DNA of 64,000 nucleotides, taken from contig NZ_JACEIB010000006.1 of assembly GCF_013778325.1 (NCBI RefSeq), positions 525,654-589,653 on the forward strand, given 5' to 3'. Position numbers and translations under genes: made by a program. Position 1 is the stretch's first letter, and every line of letters begins with the position of its first letter. Below the pieces are notes generated by a model. It saw nothing but the letters and a program-made list of their open reading frames with translations. It searched no databases and had not been told where the DNA came from. Of the stretch, positions 18,085-25,354 are shown piece after piece. This DNA is from Sphingomonas chungangi. GTDB lineage: Bacteria; Pseudomonadota; Alphaproteobacteria; Sphingomonadales; Sphingomonadaceae.

Positions 18085-19418
18085 CAGAATTTCACTCCTG
18101 CCGTGGGCTTGATCTCGAGGGTGACGCCCTCCTGGACGACCACCGTCACATCCTTGCCGGCGCCGACCTCGACGATGGGGCCGGCCTGGCGGGCGAGATC
18201 GAGGTAGAAGTCGGTGAGCTTGTCCGAGGACTTGGAAAGGCCACCCGCGACGCCGGTCTTGATGGAGTCGGTCGGGTTGAGCGTGCGCACCGATCCCAGC
18301 GCCGAGACGCTGTTCTCGCCGAACGTGTCCTGCACCGATTGCGAGATGCCGCTGATCGTGCCGGCGATGAAGGCGCGGGCAAGCGTCGCGCCGGCCCGGG
18401 TGATGACCTGGCCCGAGAGCCCCTTCTTGCCGTCGGCGTCGACGAAGAAGCCTTTGACCGTCTGGTCGACCACCGAATGGTCGTCGAAGTCGACGCAGGA
18501 GAGCGAGACGAGCTGGACCTCGACGCGCTCCTTGGCGAGGCTTCCCGTGGCGTTGCCGATGACGAAGCAGCCGGCGAGGTTGGCCTTGACGTCATTGGGC
18601 AGCACCGCCGGCGCCTGGACCCGCGCGATGATCGGCTCGGGATTGGACGTCGCGTCCCGGCTGGCCAGCGCGTCGATCCCCGTCAGAAGCCTGGCTGCCA
18701 TGAAACCAGGCGGCAAATAGATCGTCCGATTCTTTTTTTTCGAGTCCGCGCCATTCCCGGCCTGGCTCGCGTCCTTTGGCACGATGGGCGCGGAAGCATC
18801 CCCAATCCCGCCCACAAGCTTTTCCACAGGCGGCGCGGGCGGCGCTGATGGGCCGGATGGCGGGGGCGGAAGGCTGTCATCCTCGGCGCTTTTGGCGGCG
18901 CCTTTCGCGTCAGGCGGTGTCGGCGGATAATTGACCGGCACGTCGGGGAGCGCAGGGGGCAGCGGACCGGCATCGTTCGGCGTCGTGCTGCCATCGGCGG
19001 GCGGCGCCTTGGACCCGATCTGGATCTTGCCTTCCTCGATCGCGGATACCCGGTCGCCCAGCAGATTCTGCCCGTCGAGCACCTTCTTCAGGTCACCGCG
19101 GAGCTTCTCCTCGAGGCTGTCGCCGCGCAGGCCCGCGCCCATGTCGAGCTTGGCAGCGCCCGTCGCGGGCTTGACCGCCTGGTGGCTATGTCCGGATGCG
19201 GTGTAGAGCGCGATGCCGAGCACGCCGATCGCGGCGCCGACACCGATCTGCTTGGCGCGCAGCTTCTGGCGCGAGCCCAGGCTCTGCCACCGCGCGCGTA
19301 GCAGGTCCGGTATGCCGCTCGTCGCGGGGGCAGCCGGAATGGCATCGCTGGCGTCTGGCGTGTGGCGCGGGAGAGGGGCGCCGTCGTCTTCGGTGGTGGG
19401 GCGGATCTCGTCGGTCAT
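18084..19418 (-). CDS. traB: TraB, core complex scaffold (VirB10 type)
   Basis: Encodes 444 residues from the ATG at 19418, which overlaps the traK stop (ATGA). One inner-membrane helix (IGVGAAIGVLGIALYTA, about residue 60) is followed by a helical stretch, a long Pro-rich linker and a C-terminal TrbI/VirB10-like beta domain (IYLPPGFMAARLLTGID, GCFVIGNATGSLAKERVEVQL). TraB spans the periplasm and links the inner and outer membrane parts of the channel. The longer open frame upstream overlaps traK and is not coding. Confidence 0.95.
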   Translation of the reverse strand: MTDEIRPTTEDDGAPLPRHTPDASDAIPAAPATSGIPDLLRARWQSLGSRQKLRAKQIGVGAAIGVLGIALYTASGHSHQAVKPATGAAKLDMGAGLRGDSLEEKLRGDLKKVLDGQNLLGDRVSAIEEGKIQIGSKAPPADGSTTPNDAGPLPPALPDVPVNYPPTPPDAKGAAKSAEDDSLPPPPSGPSAPPAPPVEKLVGGIGDASAPIVPKDASQAGNGADSKKKNRTIYLPPGFMAARLLTGIDALASRDATSNPEPIIARVQAPAVLPNDVKANLAGCFVIGNATGSLAKERVEVQLVSLSCVDFDDHSVVDQTVKGFFVDADGKKGLSGQVITRAGATLARAFIAGTISGISQSVQDTFGENSVSALGSVRTLNPTDSIKTGVAGGLSKSSDKLTDFYLDLARQAGPIVEVGAGKDVTVVVQEGVTLEIKPTAGVKF

Positions 19419-20179
19419 TTGGCCGCCCCCCGCCGCACGATGATCACGCGGGCCACGTCGCCGGGGCCGGCGGTGGCATGGTCGAGCGTGACCGCGAAGA
19501 TGTTGGCGCCGAGCGCGCTCGCAAGGAAGCTGCGCTCGTCGAGCTTCATCGGAGTCTGGGCGCCGACCAGATATTCGCTGGCCGACAGACCCGAGCCTTC
19601 GATTGCGAGGCGGCGACGCTCGTGCAGCGTCGCGCCGGTAAGCGTCGGCAATGCGATGTCGGTCGCCGACGGCGCGGTCTCGGTGAAGGATGCCGGCACG
19701 CGGTCCTGCAGCAGCGCCAGCGTGATCGAGACCGCGCGTTCTTCCTCGACCAGCGGGCCGAGCAGCGCCTCGTTGTCGCGGGCCTTCTGGGTAGCACCCG
19801 GCGCCAGCACCACGGTCTGCGCAGGGATGTCGGCGGGCTCGGCATAGAGCGGATAGTCGGCGCCATTGCACGACACGAAGAATTCAGACGGCGTGGTGAC
19901 GTAAGAGCGCGTCACCGCGCCGGCGTCGTCGGTCTCCTTGACCAGGAACTTGATCCAGGCGTCCGACCCGCCTTTCTCGACCGTGATCTGCTTCTCGGCG
20001 GAGAATTTCACGTCGTCGATGTCGGATCCCAAGCAGACGACATGATTGATGTCGTGGTTGGAGAGGCGGATCCGGCTGGTCTGGTCGGGCAGCGCGGTGA
20101 TGGACTGCGCGAAGGCGGGTGCGCCGATCGCGAGCGCGAGGCAGCCGGCGGCGATCCGCCGCTTAGTGGACGTCGGCAT
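19415..20179 (-). CDS. traK: TraK, outer-membrane core protein (VirB9 type)
   Basis: Encodes 254 residues with a cleavable signal peptide (AGCLALAIGAPAFAQ). The sequence after it (ALPDQTSRIRLSNHDINHVVC) is typical of TraK N-termini, and the remainder has the beta-rich secretin-like character of the family. TraK binds TraV and TraB in the outer-membrane ring. It overlaps the traE stop by 17 bases. Confidence 0.93.
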   Translation of the reverse strand: MPTSTKRRIAAGCLALAIGAPAFAQSITALPDQTSRIRLSNHDINHVVCLGSDIDDVKFSAEKQITVEKGGSDAWIKFLVKETDDAGAVTRSYVTTPSEFFVSCNGADYPLYAEPADIPAQTVVLAPGATQKARDNEALLGPLVEEERAVSITLALLQDRVPASFTETAPSATDIALPTLTGATLHERRRLAIEGSGLSASEYLVGAQTPMKLDERSFLASALGANIFAVTLDHATAGPGDVARVIIVRRGAAK

Positions 20180-20810
20180 CGAACTGCTCCTCGGTGAGGC
20201 GGGTCAGCCAGAAGCGGCCATTGTCGATTGCGTAGCCAATCCTTAAGTTTCCGCGGAACTTGCGGATCACGCCGCCGATCACGCGGACCTTCTCGACCGG
20301 CACGACGATGTCGCTGTTGGTGAAGGTCACCGGCTGGTCGGAGCGGATATAGGTCGCGATCGAGAGCGTCGGATTGTCGGCGAGCTCGTCGAGCAGCTGG
20401 TTCAGCCCGTCACGCACCTGGTCGTAGGCCGACGGATGGACGATCGAGAGCAGTTCCTGGAACTGCCGGTCGGCCGAATAAGCGGAATATGTGCCGGCGA
20501 GCGAGACGATGTTGCGAGTGACCGTGCGGAGATAGCCTTCCGACGGCTTGTTGCCGGTGACGTAGAGGTCGCCGCCGGCACCGAACGGCACCAGCACGGT
20601 CCGCTGGTTTTGGTTCGACGTGTAGATCAGCAGTCCGAGCACGGCGGTGATGCCAAACAGGCCGACGATCGCGACCTTGAGCAGCCTGTTCTCCTCGAAC
20701 AGATTGGCCGAGCCCTGCAGATAACGATGGATGCCGAAGCTAGAGGGCTTGCCCTTGAGCTGGCGCTCCTCCGTCTCGTGATGATCCTGGGGGCTAAGGA
20801 AATCGAGCAT
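20163..20810 (-). CDS. traE: TraE, inner-membrane pilus assembly protein (VirB5/VirB8-like)
   Basis: Encodes 215 residues. The ATG at 20810 gives MLDFLSPQDHHETEERQ; the open frame upstream covers traL and is not coding. One membrane helix (LLKVAIVGLFGITAVLGLLIYTS) is followed by a periplasmic domain with the TraE features SEGYLRTVTRNIVSLAGTYS and a C-terminal strand-rich part. TraE takes part in pilus assembly at the inner membrane. It begins 8 bases after the traL stop. Confidence 0.95.
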   Translation of the reverse strand: MLDFLSPQDHHETEERQLKGKPSSFGIHRYLQGSANLFEENRLLKVAIVGLFGITAVLGLLIYTSNQNQRTVLVPFGAGGDLYVTGNKPSEGYLRTVTRNIVSLAGTYSAYSADRQFQELLSIVHPSAYDQVRDGLNQLLDELADNPTLSIATYIRSDQPVTFTNSDIVVPVEKVRVIGGVIRKFRGNLRIGYAIDNGRFWLTRLTEEQFDADVH

Positions 20811-20818
20811 GGTCCGCC

Positions 20819-21085
20819 TCATTCGAAGAAGCGGGTCTGGGTCGGACCCGGATAATGACGGAAGGCGATCAGCCCCCAGCGCCAGGCGAGGTGGGGCAGG
20901 AAGCCGCGGGGCTTCGATCGCTTCCAGGGAATGAAAAGGAGAAGGGCGCCGATGAGCAACCAGCCAACCAGCCCCCCGATGATGGCGGCCACGAAGATGG
21001 TCGACATCACCAGGATGAACTCGTCCGATCCGAACCACAGGATCTGGACCGGCCGATGAAGATACTGGGGCAGACGCTCGTCCAT
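20819..21085 (-). CDS. traL: TraL, inner-membrane pilus assembly protein
   Basis: Encodes 88 residues, the usual TraL size. The opening (MDERLPQYLHRPVQILWFGSD) and the hydrophobic hairpin (IFVAAIIGGLVGWLLIGALLLF) are typical, as is the end FLPHLAWRWGL. TraL is the VirB3-like component. A clear ribosome site (AGGAGAAGGGCG) precedes the ATG on the minus strand. It lies between the pilin gene and traE as in F. Confidence 0.94.
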   Translation of the reverse strand: MDERLPQYLHRPVQILWFGSDEFILVMSTIFVAAIIGGLVGWLLIGALLLFIPWKRSKPRGFLPHLAWRWGLIAFRHYPGPTQTRFFE

Positions 21086-21200
21086 CGCCCTTCTCCTCCT
21101 GCTTCCTGACCCACCGCGACTGCGGCGGTCATTCCAGGCGTCCCAGCGACGCCTGGCTCTGGGGCCGGGCGAGCCCGTCAGGGCCGCCCGGCCGATCGCA

Positions 21201-21518
21201 TCAGACGACCATTCCGAAGGTCTGGAGGATGGTGTCGGCTTTGATCAGGCAGACCGCGGCGACGATGGTCGGGATGCCGATCATGACGTTCGAGAAAAGC
21301 CGCGACACGCCGAACAGGAAGGCGGCGACACCGCCCACGAAGCCAAGCGGCCCCTTCACACCCTTGTTCACGACGATGTCGTAGATGTCGTAGCCGAGGT
21401 CGCCCTGGGCCGGTGCGGTGAAGGCATGGGCGCCGCTGGCGCCGAGCACGCCGATCGCGGCGAAAGGGACACCGATACTCGCGAAATGGGCGACACGTTT
21501 TCCGATCTTGCGGATCAT
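21201..21518 (-). CDS. traA: TraA-like pilin precursor
   Basis: Encodes 105 residues from the ATG at 21518, with AGGGAG upstream on the minus strand. An N-terminal signal ends near ASGAHA, at about residue 32. The mature part has two hydrophobic segments (FVGGVAAFLFGVSRLF and MIGIPTIVAAVCLIKA) joined by a short polar turn, as in F pilin. Position just before traL also fits traA. Processing may involve the S26 peptidase encoded at 7978-8577, which is an inference. Confidence 0.8.
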   Translation of the reverse strand: MIRKIGKRVAHFASIGVPFAAIGVLGASGAHAFTAPAQGDLGYDIYDIVVNKGVKGPLGFVGGVAAFLFGVSRLFSNVMIGIPTIVAAVCLIKADTILQTFGMVV

Positions 21519-21690
21519 GAGAGAACTCCCTGAATATGGAGCCGTCCGGAAAGCAGCCTGCCGGCATCGATGATCTCGGTGTCGGCCGGGGAGGACGATG
21601 GACGGCTCCTGGAGCCCGTCGTCCCCGGCATCTGGGCCCGCCGCGCCGATGGTCATCGGCAGCGGCGGCCCGCCATGAAGGTGATTTGCG

Positions 21691-22464
21691 TCAGCGCTGC
21701 GCACGGACAGCGGCCTTCGGCCGGTCGAGGAACTGCTCGAGTTCGCCCTGCTGGAAGCCGGCGACGAGCTTGCCATCGATAATGAGGGTCGGCGTGCCGC
21801 TGACACCGATCTGGCTGGTCAGCGCCGCATCGGCCGCGACTTTGGCGTGGCCCTCCGGGCAGGTCAGCAGCTTGTCCGGGGCTGCGCCGGCATAGAGGGC
21901 GTGGAACGCCTTTTCCTTGTCGGCGGAGCACAGGATATGTTCCGACTTCGCTGCTGATCCCTGGTGGATGTTCGATACGAAATAGACGAGCTGCCGGACC
22001 GGTTTCCCCTCCGCCGCTTTCGCATTCCAGAACTTCTCGAGCGCCCGACAATAGGGACATTCGGGATCGGTGAACTCGATCACGGTCGGCGCGCCGGCGG
22101 GGCCGATGGCGAGCGCCTTGGCCGGGTCGATCAGTGCCAGGCGTTTGCGGACCGCATCGTCCTGCGCCAACGCGGTCAGGTTGACGCCATCCTTGTCGTA
22201 GACGGCGGCGAAGATCAGGTTTCCGCTCTCCGGCGCGAAGTAGAGGATCCGCCCGCCGGCATTGGCCTGGTAGACCGGGCCCTTGATGGGTGAGGGGCCG
22301 AAGTCCTCGAAATGCAGGTTGGCGAAGGTCTGGTGGAGCGCGCGTTGAGCGCCCGCTACGACCGTCGCGGTGTCGCGGCCAGTCTCGGCTTGGCTGGGTG
22401 TCGCCGCGCAGCTGAGCACCGCGGCCGACATTGCCATCATCAGGCACTGCCGATAGTTTCGCAT
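21691..22464 (-). CDS. DsbC-like disulfide isomerase of the transfer operon
   Basis: Encodes 257 residues with a signal peptide ending near SQA. A DsbC-type dimerisation-like N-terminal region is followed by a thioredoxin fold with TDPECPYCRALEKF (CPYC near residue 137) and the cis-Pro loop GVSGTPTLII. It should act in the periplasm to isomerise disulfides of the Cys-rich Tra proteins (TraN, TraU, TraH). It is the first gene of the minus-strand operon; the 300 bases upstream probably hold the promoter. Confidence 0.9.
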   Translation of the reverse strand: MRNYRQCLMMAMSAAVLSCAATPSQAETGRDTATVVAGAQRALHQTFANLHFEDFGPSPIKGPVYQANAGGRILYFAPESGNLIFAAVYDKDGVNLTALAQDDAVRKRLALIDPAKALAIGPAGAPTVIEFTDPECPYCRALEKFWNAKAAEGKPVRQLVYFVSNIHQGSAAKSEHILCSADKEKAFHALYAGAAPDKLLTCPEGHAKVAADAALTSQIGVSGTPTLIIDGKLVAGFQQGELEQFLDRPKAAVRAQR

Positions 22465-22662
22465 GCAAGACTCCTCCGTGGCGTGACGAGCACGCGGTGT
22501 TCACGTCGATGATGGGCGGAGCAGTCGGCTGAGTGGGCTTTCTCGGGCCCAGGTCCGACCGACGTCCCTGACGCCGTGACGAATGCACGTCGCCTGCAGG
22601 GGCTACAAGAGGCAGGGCACTCAACTTCCGGATGGGCTGGACACTGCCGCTACGGCTGTGAT

Positions 22663-22677
22663 CTTCCGATGCGGAAG
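22663..22677. promoter_or_regulatory. Inverted repeat, possible operator
   Basis: Perfect 6-bp arms CTTCCG and CGGAAG around ATG, in the divergent promoter region upstream of the tra operon. A regulator site is inferred from position and symmetry only. Confidence 0.35.
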
Positions 22678-22719
22678 TCTCGTTCCGCGTCGGTATTATT
22701 CTGCCGTTTCAGCACTTCA

Positions 22720-22735
22720 CTGCCGGTTCCGGCAG
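22720..22735. promoter_or_regulatory. Inverted repeat, possible operator
   Basis: Perfect 7-bp arms CTGCCGG and CCGGCAG with a TT spacer, 37 bases before the start at 22773. A related half site, CTGCCG, lies just upstream at about 22701. This suggests an operator for autoregulation of the gene at 22773 or control of tra. Confidence 0.4.
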
Positions 22736-22772
22736 CGGAATTGATAAGAACGGTGACCGTGAGGGGATGGTG

Positions 22773-23174
22773 ATGGAGCGTGCGATCCGGACTTTTAAGC
22801 TGCGCGTATCGCCCGAAGGGTTCGAGGTTCTGGCGAGCTGCCACCATCGTTTGATGACGGCGACCAATACATTGATTCCATATGGAGCTACTCTCACGGC
22901 GGCGATGGAGTGGCTTGCCCGCGAGCCCTCAAGGCCATCAGCAGCAATCCAGAGATCCGACATTTCCGAGCTTTCGGGGTCGATTACCCTCTTTGTGGGG
23001 GCACCGCGCTGGGTCAGTGCCAAGGCCACGGAAATCAGCAGCCTCCTGGAGAAAGCTGACGGTTGGGGCGAGAAGGTTTCCATGGGCGAGGTTTATCTGC
23101 TCGCGCTGTATGCCTTTTCACGAGTGTCGGCGGCAGACGTCGCGAGCGTCGCTGAAGCGGTCGTCGACCAGTGA
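22773..23174 (+). CDS. Unknown protein divergent from the tra operon
   Basis: Encodes 133 residues. GAGGGG at 22761-22766 sits 6 bases before the ATG at 22773, so this start is preferred to the ATG at 22767. The product looks soluble and mixed alpha/beta (RTFKLRVSPEGFEVLASCHH; LLEKADGWGEKVSMGEVYLLALYAF). No domain is recognised. Its position, divergent from tra and next to two regulator genes, makes a regulatory or accessory transfer role possible. Confidence 0.65.
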   Translation: MERAIRTFKLRVSPEGFEVLASCHHRLMTATNTLIPYGATLTAAMEWLAREPSRPSAAIQRSDISELSGSITLFVGAPRWVSAKATEISSLLEKADGWGEKVSMGEVYLLALYAFSRVSAADVASVAEAVVDQ

Positions 23175-23247
23175 GAACAGAGTTCAAAAAAGCTGTTTTG
23201 CGGGCCTGATTCGGCGAGTGCGAGTAAAACTTCCGAAAAACCGGCGA

Positions 23248-23277
23248 TACCGCCACAACTCCCGACTGGTGGCGGTA
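23248..23277. promoter_or_regulatory. Long inverted repeat upstream of the XRE regulator
   Basis: Nine-base arms TACCGCCAC and GTGGCGGTA with a 12-base spacer, followed by an A-rich stretch. It could be a dimer operator of the regulator at 23359, or a stem-loop ending transcription of the gene at 22773. Lack of a clear T-tract on the plus strand favours an operator. Confidence 0.45.
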
Positions 23278-23291
23278 AAAATTATTGCGAG

Positions 23292-23308
23292 AGGTGTATG
23301 TTACACCT
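23292..23308. promoter_or_regulatory. Palindrome AGGTGTA-TGT-TACACCT
   Basis: Perfect 7-bp arms with a 3-base spacer, 50 bases before the start codon of the XRE regulator. Symmetry, AT content and position suggest the operator of this regulator, overlapping its promoter. Confidence 0.5.
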
Positions 23309-23358
23309 AGCCTCCTGATGTTCTGGCCATGGCGGGCTGTCATCTCCAGGAGGAGAAA

Positions 23359-23775
23359 ATGGAAATGTCGCTTAACAGCGCGGCTTCCCGCCTTGATGTC
23401 CCGCTTCTGAGTTTCGTGAAGGAGGTTTCCGGTCGACGGATCGAGGAAGCACGGCGAAGCGCACGTATCACCCAGACCCATCTTGCCCGCGAAGTTGGCG
23501 TCAGTGCGCGATGGCTTCGCGAGGTCGAAGGCGGGAACCCGGCATCGAAACTCGACGATCACCTTCGCTGTTCGCGCTATCTTCGGCTGCCGACTGGCCA
23601 TATCCTGATTCCTCTCATGTTTCTTGGCCATGAGATGGCCTTTCCTCAGCAACTGGCTTTTGGCGACTTCGCGGATCTCGAGCGACGCTGCATAGATCTT
23701 ATCGCGGAACGGAACATCAGTCAGATCACCCGGCAGCTGACACCGCATTGGTGGCCAAAGAGCGACGCGGCTTGA
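23359..23775 (+). CDS. XRE-family HTH regulator
   Basis: Encodes 138 residues. The ATG at 23359 has AGGAGGAG at 23348-23355, so it is preferred to an ATG at 23329. An HTH is visible at about residues 27-60 (IEEARRSARITQTHLAREVGVSARWLREVEGG in parts), typical of XRE/Cro-like proteins. The C-terminal half is helical without a known domain. It is followed after 4 bases by the GntR gene, implying one operon. Targets are unknown: the palindromes upstream, the tra promoter region and the lasso cluster are all candidates. Confidence 0.8.
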   Translation: MEMSLNSAASRLDVPLLSFVKEVSGRRIEEARRSARITQTHLAREVGVSARWLREVEGGNPASKLDDHLRCSRYLRLPTGHILIPLMFLGHEMAFPQQLAFGDFADLERRCIDLIAERNISQITRQLTPHWWPKSDAA

Positions 23776-23779
23776 AGCG

Positions 23780-24403
23780 GTGGCTCCGGATCCGGTCCTT
23801 CATGAGCGCATCTACGCGGGGTTCAAGGATGATCTCCGCGAGGGCCGGCTTCCTCCGGGCCACCATATCGACCTGCAGGCCATATCCGAAAGATACCGAG
23901 CGAGTGTGACACCAGTGCGCGAAGTGGTGTGCAGATTGATGGGCGAAGGCCTAGCTGAGTTTCAGCGCCACGGTGGCTTCCACGTGGCGACATTGTCAGC
24001 GAACGAGATTCGCGACCTGTACGTTCTCAACTCGACAATAGTCTTGCGAGCGATCCAGACCTGTACGGACGCCGATCTAGACGAAGCGATGGGAGCTATC
24101 TGCTATCCTCGGCCCGGTGCAACTCCACTCGAAGTGGCCAGCTGCTCTGCCTCGATTTTTTCCACTCTCGTCGGTTCGGCCAACAACTCGGCTTTCCTGA
24201 AGCTTGTCGAGAATATCAATGATCGCCTCGGCTTCGTCCGTATTGCCGAGTGTCACCTCTTGCGGGATGTCCATCGCGAACTCTTGATGCTCAATCATGG
24301 TCCCAATGGCCAACTCCGACGTACGTTGAACCGCAGGATCACGAATTATCATAGACGGCGGATACACATCGTCGAGAGGATCGCCGACGAGCGGATTATG
24401 TAG
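23780..24403 (+). CDS. GntR-family transcriptional regulator
   Basis: Encodes 207 residues from a GTG at 23780, 4 bases after the XRE stop. The N-terminal winged helix of GntR type is clear (GRLPPGHHIDLQAISERY, SVTPVREVVCRLMGEGL, FHVATLSANEIRDLY). The C-terminal part is helical and shorter than a full FCD domain, which may bind a small ligand. Its gene ends 114 bases before the lasso precursor gene, and an inverted repeat lies between them. I recall that GntR genes accompany some proteobacterial lasso clusters, so control of the peptide genes is a reasonable inference. Confidence 0.85.
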   Translation: MAPDPVLHERIYAGFKDDLREGRLPPGHHIDLQAISERYRASVTPVREVVCRLMGEGLAEFQRHGGFHVATLSANEIRDLYVLNSTIVLRAIQTCTDADLDEAMGAICYPRPGATPLEVASCSASIFSTLVGSANNSAFLKLVENINDRLGFVRIAECHLLRDVHRELLMLNHGPNGQLRRTLNRRITNYHRRRIHIVERIADERIM

Positions 24404-24412
24404 TTTTATATT

Positions 24413-24442
24413 TAGCGCCATGGCTTTGTTATCGTGGCGCTA
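24413..24442. promoter_or_regulatory. Inverted repeat in the lasso precursor promoter region
   Basis: Perfect 8-base arms TAGCGCCA and TGGCGCTA separated by 14 bases, 76 bases before the precursor start. It lies in an AT-rich stretch (TATATATG follows). It is a good candidate operator for the GntR or XRE regulator just upstream. Not tested. Confidence 0.5.
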
Positions 24443-24517
24443 TATATGTCGAAATATATGTTGGAAGCTGGACTATCCTTTGGTCGTCGCAAGATCGCGA
24501 CAGAAGGAGAAGACATC

Positions 24518-24643
24518 ATGGACCGCTTCAACGAAGACGACACGATCGATCTGGGCTCGGCCACCGTGGAGACCAAGGGCTCCATCGGCGCGCTCGGCGA
24601 CGAGAACGGGCTGCACAAGCAGGTCGGCATCTCCAACGACTGA
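24518..24643 (+). CDS. Lasso peptide precursor (A protein)
   Basis: Encodes 41 residues. The start at 24518 has AGAAGGAGAAG at 24502-24512; the longer open frame from 24434 is unlikely. The leader (residues 1-20) ends DLGSATVETK, with the Thr at position -2 that lasso enzymes require. The core (21-41) is GSIGALGDE then NGLHKQVGISND. Gly1 and Asp8 can form an 8-residue macrolactam ring; Glu9 is the alternative acceptor. The length and the GISND-type end resemble sphingonodins from memory. The calculated monoisotopic mass of the cyclised core is about 2062.0 Da (arithmetic from residue masses). The enzymes follow directly downstream. Confidence 0.92.
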   Translation: MDRFNEDDTIDLGSATVETKGSIGALGDENGLHKQVGISND

Positions 24644-24650
24644 CGTCTCG

Positions 24651-24676
24651 GCGCGCGGGTCGGCAGGCCCGCGCGC
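24651..24676 (+). terminator. Attenuator-like hairpin between lasso A and B genes
   Basis: Perfect 9-base arms GCGCGCGGG and CCCGCGCGC with an 8-base loop, 7 bases after the precursor stop, followed by ATTTCCCTTT. Hairpins at this place in lasso operons are thought to give more precursor than enzyme mRNA. The T-tract is weak, so partial termination or mRNA stabilisation is the likely effect. Confidence 0.6.
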
Positions 24677-24698
24677 ATTTCCCTTTCCAGGGGTTGCT

Positions 24699-25352
24699 AT
24701 GAATTACCGGGTCAGAGACGGTCTCCACTATTGCCATGTGAGCAGCCACATCGTCTTCCTCAATTTGGTTGCCGATCGATACTTTGCTCTCCAACCGGAC
24801 AAGGCTGCACAATTCGACCGCCTGCTCTCCGGTGCCGAACTCGCGGCGGAGACGACCGCGATCGCGTCGTCCTTTATGCGTCAAAATCTTCTTGTGGAGA
24901 GCGACGCTGAACTCGACAAACCTCCCGTATTGCCCGAGCTTGGTCAATCGCTCGCCATCACCCGCGCCCCGACGCCGTCCATGAGACGAAGCCTGGAAGC
25001 GCTGACAAGCCTGGTCAAATGGCGCGTCCGGTACTCTCGCCGCGGACTGCCGGCCATCGCTGCCCGATATCGTCTGGGTAGCGGTCCGGTCGATTTCGAG
25101 CCGCGCGTCTCGGTCGCGGACATCATCGCTGCCTTCAGCTGGGCCGAGCAAATCGTCACCGCTCACGACCATTGCGTACCGCGCTCCGTGGCTTTGGCAT
25201 CGACATTGCGCGCGAACGGCTTTGCGCCAACCGTGGTGATAGGCGTTCAACTTCGGCCTTTCGCGGCTCATTGTTGGGTGCAGCTTGGTGCGGATATCGC
25301 CAACGATCAGCTGGACACGATCCGACCCTACACTCCAATTCTGGTGATGTAG
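24699..25352 (+). CDS. Lasso B protein: leader-binding domain fused to cysteine protease
   Basis: Encodes 217 residues from the ATG at 24699. Residues 1-75 form a PqqD-like recognition element that binds the leader (VSSHIVFLNLVADRYFALQP). The rest is a transglutaminase-like protease that removes the leader: Cys159 in HDHCVPRSVALA, His191 in PFAAHCWVQLG, and an Asp near residue 203 as likely third member. Proteobacterial lasso systems carry this fused B protein, while Gram-positive ones have two. The stop is 2 bases before the GTG start of the cyclase, so B and C are co-translated. Confidence 0.93.
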   Translation: MNYRVRDGLHYCHVSSHIVFLNLVADRYFALQPDKAAQFDRLLSGAELAAETTAIASSFMRQNLLVESDAELDKPPVLPELGQSLAITRAPTPSMRRSLEALTSLVKWRVRYSRRGLPAIAARYRLGSGPVDFEPRVSVADIIAAFSWAEQIVTAHDHCVPRSVALASTLRANGFAPTVVIGVQLRPFAAHCWVQLGADIANDQLDTIRPYTPILVM

Positions 25353-25354
25353 CG

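Larger units (their letters stand above)
22465..22772. other. Intergenic region between divergent tra operon and gene 22773
   Basis: No convincing gene in these 308 bases. The region should carry the promoter of the whole minus-strand tra operon and that of the plus-strand gene at 22773. Its right half is more AT-rich and contains two perfect inverted repeats listed separately (22663-22677 and 22720-22735). I see no clear origin of transfer. Confidence 0.6.

Noticed and set aside
23035-23748. Minus-strand open frame across the XRE regulator
   Set aside because: Overlaps a well supported HTH gene with an AGGAGG site on the plus strand.
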